Of a stretch of 51,479 nucleotides of DNA, positions 45,371 to 51,479 are shown piece after piece. The first letter of the stretch is position 1. Each line of letters starts with the position of its first letter. The notes beneath the pieces are model-generated. The model had not been told where the DNA came from, made no database searches, and saw only the letters and a list, made by a program, of their open reading frames with translations. The stretch covers positions 1-51,479 of the forward strand of contig CAMDQC010000017.1 in assembly GCA_945905735.1 (NCBI GenBank), read 5' to 3'. The position numbers were made by a program, and so were the translations under genes. This DNA comes from Prosthecobacter debontii. Lineage in GTDB: Bacteria > Verrucomicrobiota > Verrucomicrobiia > Chthoniobacterales > Chthoniobacteraceae.

Positions 45371-46021
45371 ATGGCACTACGAATCAACCTTTATCACGAA
45401 ATCCAGCTGGCTCGTAAACAACAGCGATACGACCCGCTTAAAATCTCCATGATCTGCCTAGGATTCGCAATCCTCTGCCTCGCCGGTTGGTATGTTGTGA
45501 GGTATGCCGAAACGAACACAGTCCGCGAACAGTATGCCGCGAATCAGGCCGAACTCGCAAAAATCACCCCTCAGTCCGAGAAGGCGAAGATAGACGAAGC
45601 GGAGCTGACAAAGACCATTCAATTGTCGAGCGCCTTGACCAAGCGGATCGAAGGCAGGTTCTACTGGGCTCCGGTTATGGAAATCATCGGACGAGTCATC
45701 CCGAGAAATGTGCAAGTCGCCAGACTCAGCGGTGACTTGGCTACGACTGAGACGTCCCGTCGTGTAGGCATGTCTATTGAAGGAGTCGCCGCCGGAGAGC
45801 ATCCCCGGAAGGTCGCGGAAGACATCCGACTCGCGCTCATTGATGCGTTCGGGCAAAAATTTACAGGCGTCACGGCCTCGTTTCGCTCGCTAGACGACGG
45901 AACCGACCGGGTAAAACTTGATGGCGTCGATGTCGGAACAGTCCTCTATTCCATCAGTCTAAGTTTCGCCATCACCGGCGCAGATGATGCTACAAACTCA
46001 CCCAAAACCGCGAAACAATAA
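45371..46021 (+). CDS. PilN-like inner-membrane protein
   Basis: The 216-aa protein begins MALRINLYHEIQLARKQQRY, a cytoplasmic stretch in which INL fits the conserved INLxP-type tag by which PilN engages PilM (here INLYH). One membrane helix (about 26-45) and a coiled/periplasmic domain follow, with FYWAPVMEIIGRVIPRNVQVARLSG typical of PilN/GspL-C folds. The start is 13 bp after the PilM-like stop. Sequence similarity is low in this family, so the call rests on topology, motif and position. Confidence 0.78.
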   Translation: MALRINLYHEIQLARKQQRYDPLKISMICLGFAILCLAGWYVVRYAETNTVREQYAANQAELAKITPQSEKAKIDEAELTKTIQLSSALTKRIEGRFYWAPVMEIIGRVIPRNVQVARLSGDLATTETSRRVGMSIEGVAAGEHPRKVAEDIRLALIDAFGQKFTGVTASFRSLDDGTDRVKLDGVDVGTVLYSISLSFAITGADDATNSPKTAKQ

Positions 46022-46027
46022 TTTCCC

Positions 46028-46579
46028 ATGACACTTAACAAGGTACACCAACAGAAGATCATGCTAGGGACGATGCTGATGTTCGGAATCATCTATGCGA
46101 CGAATGAGTTTCTCCTGTCCCCGCTCGCAAACGACCGTGCGTCACTCAAAGATGAGATGGTGAAGTCCGAGCCGTTGTTTCGTGAAATTCGGGGGCAAAT
46201 CGCCCGCACCCGTGGCCTCGAAATCGACGGCCCGCTCGCCAGTGCCACGATCGCACAGGTCAATGCTATGATCCCCGAAGGCGCAGCGATTGCGTGGGGT
46301 CCTCCGAAGATCGCGGAATTCTTCAAGAGCAACGGCGTCGATAAGGCCACCGCTCGGATGACGAACGAAATCCCAGAAAAGGAACTCGTCGGCTATCGTC
46401 GCCTCGTGTGGGTCATCGAAATCCCCAACGTCGATTTCGTCCCATTTGCGAACGCGCTCGCGAAATTCGAAAATACAGAACCCTTGTTTGAATGCACTGG
46501 CTTCGAGGTTCAGGCATCCCGTGAGCAAACAGGATCCCAGCGCGTCATTCTCAACGTTCAGAATCTTATCAAACTATGA
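46028..46579 (+). CDS. PilO-like inner-membrane protein
   Basis: The 183-aa product has a short cytoplasmic start (MTLNKVHQQK), one membrane helix (about 11-30) and a periplasmic part with a coiled-coil (LKDEMVKSEPLFREIRGQIA) followed by a ferredoxin-like domain, the PilO plan. Its gene begins 6 bp after the PilN-like stop, and its TGA overlaps the next ATG (ATGA, 46576-46579). PilN and PilO form heterodimers in type IV pilus systems. The assignment rests mainly on architecture and gene order. Confidence 0.75.
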   Translation: MTLNKVHQQKIMLGTMLMFGIIYATNEFLLSPLANDRASLKDEMVKSEPLFREIRGQIARTRGLEIDGPLASATIAQVNAMIPEGAAIAWGPPKIAEFFKSNGVDKATARMTNEIPEKELVGYRRLVWVIEIPNVDFVPFANALAKFENTEPLFECTGFEVQASREQTGSQRVILNVQNLIKL

Positions 46580-47079
46580 AACTTGCCAATATCCTGACAC
46601 TCGCAGTCGTTCTATCGGGCATCATTGCTCAAGCGGGGGAGACGCCCAAACAAGTGCCTTACGAACTTAAGGCCCGCTCTTCGTTTTCTCTGGCCACGGA
46701 AACGCGCTCGCCGTTCTGGCCTGTTGGCTGGAGGCCCGCTGGGGCGGCGGAACCGTCGGGAACCGACACAACTCCCGTCGTTGATACGGCACCCAAGTTT
46801 CAGCTTTCCAGCGAAAGCTTCATCGTCAGCAGCGTCCTCCTCGCCAACCCTGCGCTCGCCACTATCAATGGGCGCTCGTTCGGTGAAGGTGAATACCTTC
46901 CCGTCGTCTCGAATGAACAGCGACTCAAGGTCCAAGTTTATGCCATCCGCGAGCAGGGAGTCTGGCTCCGTCTCGATAATCAGAAGCCAATCCTCGTCCC
47001 GATGAGGCGCGGCGAGATTCGGCCCAAGACGACCCCGCAGTTCAACCAAGAGTGGGCCATCAAACTCACCAATAAATAA
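46576..47079 (+). CDS. Secreted PilP-like protein, last gene of the pilus-like operon
   Basis: The 167-aa product has a signal peptide (MKLANILTLAVVLSGIIAQA) and the segment LATETRSPFWPVGWRPAG, which recalls the RxPF motif of PilP. A beta-rich part follows (SSVLLANPALATINGRSFGEGEYL, EQGVWLRLDNQKPILVPMRRGEI) of the kind that binds a secretin in PilP/GspC. It lacks a lipobox, unlike Pseudomonas PilP. Translation is coupled to the PilO-like gene by the ATGA overlap. A strong terminator follows at 47147. Confidence 0.68.
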   Translation: MKLANILTLAVVLSGIIAQAGETPKQVPYELKARSSFSLATETRSPFWPVGWRPAGAAEPSGTDTTPVVDTAPKFQLSSESFIVSSVLLANPALATINGRSFGEGEYLPVVSNEQRLKVQVYAIREQGVWLRLDNQKPILVPMRRGEIRPKTTPQFNQEWAIKLTNK

Positions 47080-47146
47080 CCCTTTTCACCGCATAGGTGG
47101 GCGTCATCAATCGTTTCCAGAGAGGAGCGAATGTCGCTGAAGCGTT

Positions 47147-47180
47147 AAAGCCGCGTCTCCGGTGAGGGCCGCGGCTTTTT
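47147..47180. terminator. Intrinsic terminator, probably bidirectional
   Basis: AAAGCCGCG (47147-47155) pairs perfectly with CGCGGCTTT (47170-47178), and a T-run (47176-47180) follows. It lies 68 bp after the PilP-like stop and 4 bp from the dgkA stop, which arrives from the other side. On the minus strand the stem is also followed by TTTAA, so it can serve both convergent units. Confidence 0.8.
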
Positions 47181-47183
47181 CGT

Positions 47184-47570
47184 TTATGCCCCGAATATTC
47201 GCGGCCCGAACACAATTCCGCCCACCACTGCCGCCGCAATCGCAGCGAGCAGCACGGCTCCGGCAGCCACATCTTTTGCCCGCCGGATGAGCGCATCATC
47301 TTCCCGCGTAATGCAATCGGCGAGTGCTTCGACGGCCGTGTTTAACGCTTCTGCTATCCATACTGCCGCCATGGAAAGGACGAGCGCGGCCCACTCTCCG
47401 GCGGTCACTTTGAAAAAGAAGCCCGCTATGATGACTGCGATCGTCGCCGCGAGATGGACGAGCGCATTTCCCTGCGTGAGCACGAGCACTACGATCCCGC
47501 GGCCCGCATACCCGAAGCTCCGAATTCGCGCCCAGAGGAAACCGGGGCGTTGGTCGGAGTCTTCGCTCAT
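47184..47570 (-). CDS. dgkA: Diacylglycerol/undecaprenol kinase family protein
   Basis: The 128-aa membrane protein has an N-terminal amphipathic part and three hydrophobic helices (about 25-50, 59-75, 98-122). It carries the DgkA signature NTAVEALADCITREDDALIRRAKDVAAGAV with the catalytic Glu (NTAVEAL) and the Lys-Asp pair. This small trimeric kinase phosphorylates diacylglycerol, or undecaprenol in many bacteria, recycling lipid for the envelope. It is the last of three minus-strand genes, 15 bp after a small lipoprotein. Confidence 0.9.
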   Translation of the reverse strand: MSEDSDQRPGFLWARIRSFGYAGRGIVVLVLTQGNALVHLAATIAVIIAGFFFKVTAGEWAALVLSMAAVWIAEALNTAVEALADCITREDDALIRRAKDVAAGAVLLAAIAAAVVGGIVFGPRIFGA

Positions 47571-47585
47571 CGCAGACGCTAAACG

Positions 47586-47750
47586 CTAGTGCTTCGCGGG
47601 CTCTGGGGCGTGACCTTTGGCAGGGTGTGCGTCGCCGGCGTGGAGCTTGTGCTGATAGTGCTCCGGCAACTGGGTAGTCGGGAACTTCTCGCAGGCGCTG
47701 CTGAAGAGCGCGGCGATGGTGACGATGGAAAAAAGTGCGATCCGTTTCAT
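47586..47750 (-). CDS. Small histidine-rich lipoprotein
   Basis: The 54-aa product starts MKRIALFSIVTIAALFSSAC, a short lipoprotein-type signal with Cys20, though the lipobox SSAC lacks the usual Leu. The remaining 34 residues contain six His (YQHKLHAGDAHPAKGHAPEP, final His), which could bind a metal. Start ATG 47750 lies 20 bp after the mobA stop and its stop 15 bp before dgkA. The longer frame upstream overlaps mobA and is rejected. Function is unknown. Confidence 0.65.
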   Translation of the reverse strand: MKRIALFSIVTIAALFSSACEKFPTTQLPEHYQHKLHAGDAHPAKGHAPEPAKH

Positions 47751-47770
47751 GGCCGCGACCGTAGCGACCG

Positions 47771-48355
47771 CTAGGGATTTGCCAAGCCCAGTTTCGCCCA
47801 CTCTTCCGGCGTGTTGAAGTTCGCGAAAAGCGGGCGCTCGCTCTCGCTTACTTTCACGGCATCGAGCAGCCCAGCGTCGCGGGCGCTTTCGATGAAGGGC
47901 CGCATCGCGAAGTCCTTCCTCGCGAGTGCCAAACGCGCCAGCGGCAGCGATGATCGGGGATACACGGCGGCGAGCGGCTCCCAGCGTCCGCCGAGCTGCG
48001 GCACGGCCCCGCGCCCGGTGCGCATAGCATGGGCGACCAGCGTGGATAAATAGGCGGACGTCATCGCAGGCATGTCCACCGCGAGCACGAGCAGACACGG
48101 CGCGCTGCTGTGCGCGAGGACTGTGGCGATGCCGCCGAGCGGGCCGCAATCGGGCCATTCATCCGGCACGGTGTACGCGGCTCTCTCGGGGATTGAGGCG
48201 CATTTTCCCGCGACGAAAATCGCAGCAGGCCGCGTCGTCGTGAGCGTTTCGAGTTGGTGTTGCCAGAGCGGGCGATCATCCAGGACGAGCCCGGCTTTAT
48301 CCCGGCCCATACGGGTGGACTTCCCTCCGGCGATTAAGGCGGCGTTGTGCAGCAT
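47771..48355 (-). CDS. mobA: Molybdenum cofactor guanylyltransferase-like protein
   Basis: ATG 48355 (MLHNAALIAGGKSTRMGRDKA) gives 194 aa with the nucleotidyltransferase signature GGxSxRMGxDKA at 10-21. Further motifs are GPLGGIATVL, the metal-site VLAVDMPAMT and FANFNTPEEW near the C-terminus. MobA joins GMP to molybdopterin to make the bis-MGD cofactor. It is divergent from a MOSC-domain gene (45 bp), another protein class linked to the molybdenum cofactor, which supports the call. Other Moco genes are outside the window. Confidence 0.88.
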   Translation of the reverse strand: MLHNAALIAGGKSTRMGRDKAGLVLDDRPLWQHQLETLTTTRPAAIFVAGKCASIPERAAYTVPDEWPDCGPLGGIATVLAHSSAPCLLVLAVDMPAMTSAYLSTLVAHAMRTGRGAVPQLGGRWEPLAAVYPRSSLPLARLALARKDFAMRPFIESARDAGLLDAVKVSESERPLFANFNTPEEWAKLGLANP

Positions 48356-48400
48356 GATTTCGGTTTGAGCCCGGCACGTTCGCCGCGCAAGCTCTGGTTT

Positions 48401-48862
48401 ATGAGCACACGCATTCGGCATATTTTCATCAGCCCTGGTCACAACTACATCGGACGCCACGGCCAGGATGCCGGGGAGCATCCGCTCGTGGAAGTCGCCG
48501 AGGCGCGGTGTGTCGCGGGGCGAGGCATCGAGGGTGATCGGTTCTTCGATTTCAAGCCGGACTACAAAGGGCAGATCACGTTTTTTGAATGGGAGACCTA
48601 CGAGCGGCTGCGCGCGCAGTTTGGCGTGGAGGGAAAAGGGCCGGGCTCCTTCCGCAGGAACGTCGTCGTCGAGGGGCTGTCACTCGCGGCGCTTATCGGC
48701 TGTGAGTTCGAGCTGCAAGGCGTGCGCTTCTTCGGCACGCAGGAAGCCGCGCCGTGCGAGTGGATGGACCAAGCATTTTGCCCCGGTGCGCACGAGGCGT
48801 TGAAAGGCGCGGGCGGGCTGCGAGCGCGCATTTTGTCCGACGGCGTGCTGCGCGCGGGATAG
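48401..48862 (+). CDS. MOSC-domain protein
   Basis: ATG 48401 (MSTRIRHIFISPGHNYIGRH) gives 153 aa with the MOSC pattern: VEVAEARCVAGRGIEGDRFF (about 29-48), RRNVVVEGLSLAALIG and the conserved Cys in AAPCEWMDQ. MOSC domains, as in molybdenum cofactor sulfurase C-termini, YiiM and mARC, bind molybdopterin or handle sulfur through this Cys. The divergent neighbour is mobA. It is a single-domain, cytoplasmic protein with no partner reductase in view. Confidence 0.85.
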   Translation: MSTRIRHIFISPGHNYIGRHGQDAGEHPLVEVAEARCVAGRGIEGDRFFDFKPDYKGQITFFEWETYERLRAQFGVEGKGPGSFRRNVVVEGLSLAALIGCEFELQGVRFFGTQEAAPCEWMDQAFCPGAHEALKGAGGLRARILSDGVLRAG

Positions 48863-48972
48863 AGCCTTGGGCCGAGGCTGCCTTGATGGAGCGGTAGTTT
48901 CTCGGAAATAAGACTCGCCATTTCTCAGGGCTGCAAATAGCTCACTTCCGCGAAAGCAACCCAACCCAACCT

Positions 48973-50334
<1,362 letters not shown>

Positions 50335-50370
50335 AGGCCGCAAAGCCCGCTAAGTAAGGCACCGAGCGTC

Positions 50371-51111
50371 ATGCCGACTGCGGAATTCCTGCTGATCGAC
50401 AACAGCAACTCGTTCACAAAACTCGCCCTTTCCTCGCGCGACACCGTCGGCATCTCGCGCAAACTCCGCACCTCGGAACTCACCCCGGAAACCCTCCGCC
50501 GCGTCCTGCGTGGGTGGAAGTTCGCGCGCATCGTCCTTTGCTCCGTCGTCCCGGCAAAGCGCGACATCATCGCCGAATGCCTCGCCGGATTGTCGCTCCA
50601 CGAAGTCACCCATCGTAGCAACCTCGGCGTCGGCATTGATTACCCCAAGCCCGCCAGCATCGGCGCGGATCGCCTCGCCAACGCCGCCTACGCCGCCGCC
50701 GCCTACGGCGCACCTTGCGTCGTCGTGGACTTCGGCACCGCCGTCACCTTCGACATCATCTCGGCGGAGAAAAAATACATCGGCGGCGTTATCGCGCCCG
50801 GCCTCGAAGCCATGACCGACTACCTCCACACCCGCACCGCGCTCTTGCCGAAAATCTCCCTCATCGAACCGCCCGGCCCCGTGGGGAAATCCACCAAGCA
50901 CGCCATGCTCGCAGGCGCAGTGTATGGCTATCGCGGCCTCGTCCGCGAAATCCTCGCCGAGATTCAGCGCGACCTCGCAGCCCGCAAACTCCGCGTCGTC
51001 GCGACGGGCGGATACGCCGACCTCATCGCCGCTGGCGTAAAGGAAATCGCCGCCGTCCACCCCGGCCTCACCCTCGAAGGGCTACGCCTCATCGGGGCGC
51101 TGAACTTCTGA
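50371..51111 (+). CDS. coaX: Type III pantothenate kinase
   Basis: The 246-aa product shows the CoaX ASKHA-fold motifs: FLLIDNSNSFTKLAL (first phosphate loop, Asp10), GVGIDYPKPASIGADRLANA (about 87-107), VVVDFGTAVTFDII and GGVIAPGLEAM. It phosphorylates pantothenate, the first step of coenzyme A synthesis. The loop DNSNSFTK departs slightly from the usual D-GNT--K. It starts 13 bp after the restored stop of the sigma-54 activator gene and is probably co-transcribed with it. Confidence 0.92.
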   Translation: MPTAEFLLIDNSNSFTKLALSSRDTVGISRKLRTSELTPETLRRVLRGWKFARIVLCSVVPAKRDIIAECLAGLSLHEVTHRSNLGVGIDYPKPASIGADRLANAAYAAAAYGAPCVVVDFGTAVTFDIISAEKKYIGGVIAPGLEAMTDYLHTRTALLPKISLIEPPGPVGKSTKHAMLAGAVYGYRGLVREILAEIQRDLAARKLRVVATGGYADLIAAGVKEIAAVHPGLTLEGLRLIGALNF

Positions 51112-51137
51112 GCGTTAAACCCGAACGGCGCGATTGA

Positions 51138-51310
51138 GGGCTGAAAGCCCGACAATGTAATAGCCCAGGGTGAAGCCCTGGGTCACAGACAATAAGAGAC
51201 CTTAGCCCTGAAAGGGCGACCCAAGGCGTGCGCCACGGTTTTGTCCCGCCCTTTCAGGGCTCCATTCTGTTTGTGCAGCCAACCCAGGGCTTCACCCTGG
51301 GCTATTACAT
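51138..51310. repeat. Nested palindromic intergenic repeat
   Basis: After coaX lies a nested structure. The outer arms are a perfect 29-bp inverted repeat (51155-51183 and 51282-51310; core TAGCCCAGGGTGAAGCCCTG). The inner arms are a perfect 15-bp pair (51204-51218, 51247-51261; AGCCCTGAAAGGGCG). A small hairpin GGGCT-GAA-AGCCC precedes them at 51138-51150. It encodes nothing and I see no target duplication. Such sequences resemble multi-copy REP/MITE-like elements. Confidence 0.8.
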
Positions 51311-51479
51311 CTCGCACCTTCGGCGCTCAAAAGGGAAACGCTGAATAAAGCGAGTTGAGCAGAGAAGCGCGAGGCAGGGTGGTAGTGAGTGGGGTTCTGA
51401 GGCGGAAAGTCATCGAGAAATTGCTGTTTTTGCCCCGTTTTGGTGCGATGCGGGCACGGTCAAGCCGTGAGGGCGAGCA
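51311..51479. other. Right edge, no gene seen
   Basis: No frame of useful length with a start and ribosome site is apparent in this 169-bp end. A short minus-strand frame from about 51413 (MTFRLRTPL, roughly 28 codons) lacks a ribosome site and is not called. Confidence 0.4.

Overview
The window reads as a chromosomal stretch of a GC-rich, Gram-negative bacterium, most likely a member of the Verrucomicrobiota (soil or freshwater Chthoniobacterales-like). This is an inference from gene content: a PilM/PilN/PilO-type operon of the kind known from Akkermansia, very large secreted proteins built from autotransporter-type strand repeats, lamin-tail, CotH and PKD modules, PQQ-type sugar dehydrogenase, ThuA and YncE/phosphoesterase proteins, and tails of the form DPDGDGxTNxxEWxxGxNP. 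No rRNA is present. One tRNA (Tyr) and one ribosomal protein (S20) anchor the region as chromosomal. No phage, plasmid or CRISPR genes are seen.

Layout. 1-7.2 kb: a minus-strand run (SUI1-like factor, large TPR protein, small TPR-like lipoprotein, endonuclease III), headed by a caspase-like secreted protein that diverges from an NlpC/P60-type lipoprotein. 7.2-15.2 kb: a minus-strand cassette of a lipoprotein, an unrecognised 396-aa protein, a small membrane protein and a 1819-aa surface protein with a CotH domain. 15.4-20.9 kb: seven closely spaced minus-strand genes (ThuA-like, cysteine-less TlpA-like, membrane protein, small protein, glycosyltransferase 2, stand-alone receiver, hybrid kinase). 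21-26 kb: plus-strand YncE/phosphoesterase, DUF1295 and cyclopropane-synthase-like genes. 26-31 kb: minus-strand MidA-like methyltransferase, tRNA-Tyr, S20, CWC protein and an SGNH/TPR membrane protein. 31.2-37 kb: a 1641-aa sugar-dehydrogenase/PKD protein and a secreted hypothetical, converging on a PIG-L deacetylase. 38 kb: a MITE-like element with terminal inverted repeats and a 9-bp target duplication. 39-43 kb: a class A penicillin-binding protein and a membrane-anchored terpene-cyclase-fold protein. 43-47 kb: a CPBP protease and the PilM/N/O/P-like operon with a clear terminator. 47-48.9 kb: dgkA, a His-rich lipoprotein and mobA diverging from a MOSC protein. 49-51.1 kb: a sigma-54 activator and type III pantothenate kinase. 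51.1-51.3 kb: a nested palindromic repeat.

The points most worth following are the MITE at 38010-38240; an 11-bp tandem duplication that frameshifts the DNA-binding end of the sigma-54 activator; a class A PBP whose catalytic SxxK reads TxxK; a TlpA-like protein with CxxC replaced by SxxS; a pilus-like MNOP operon without secretin or motor; and the uncharacterised, translationally coupled cassette at 12.7-15.2 kb.
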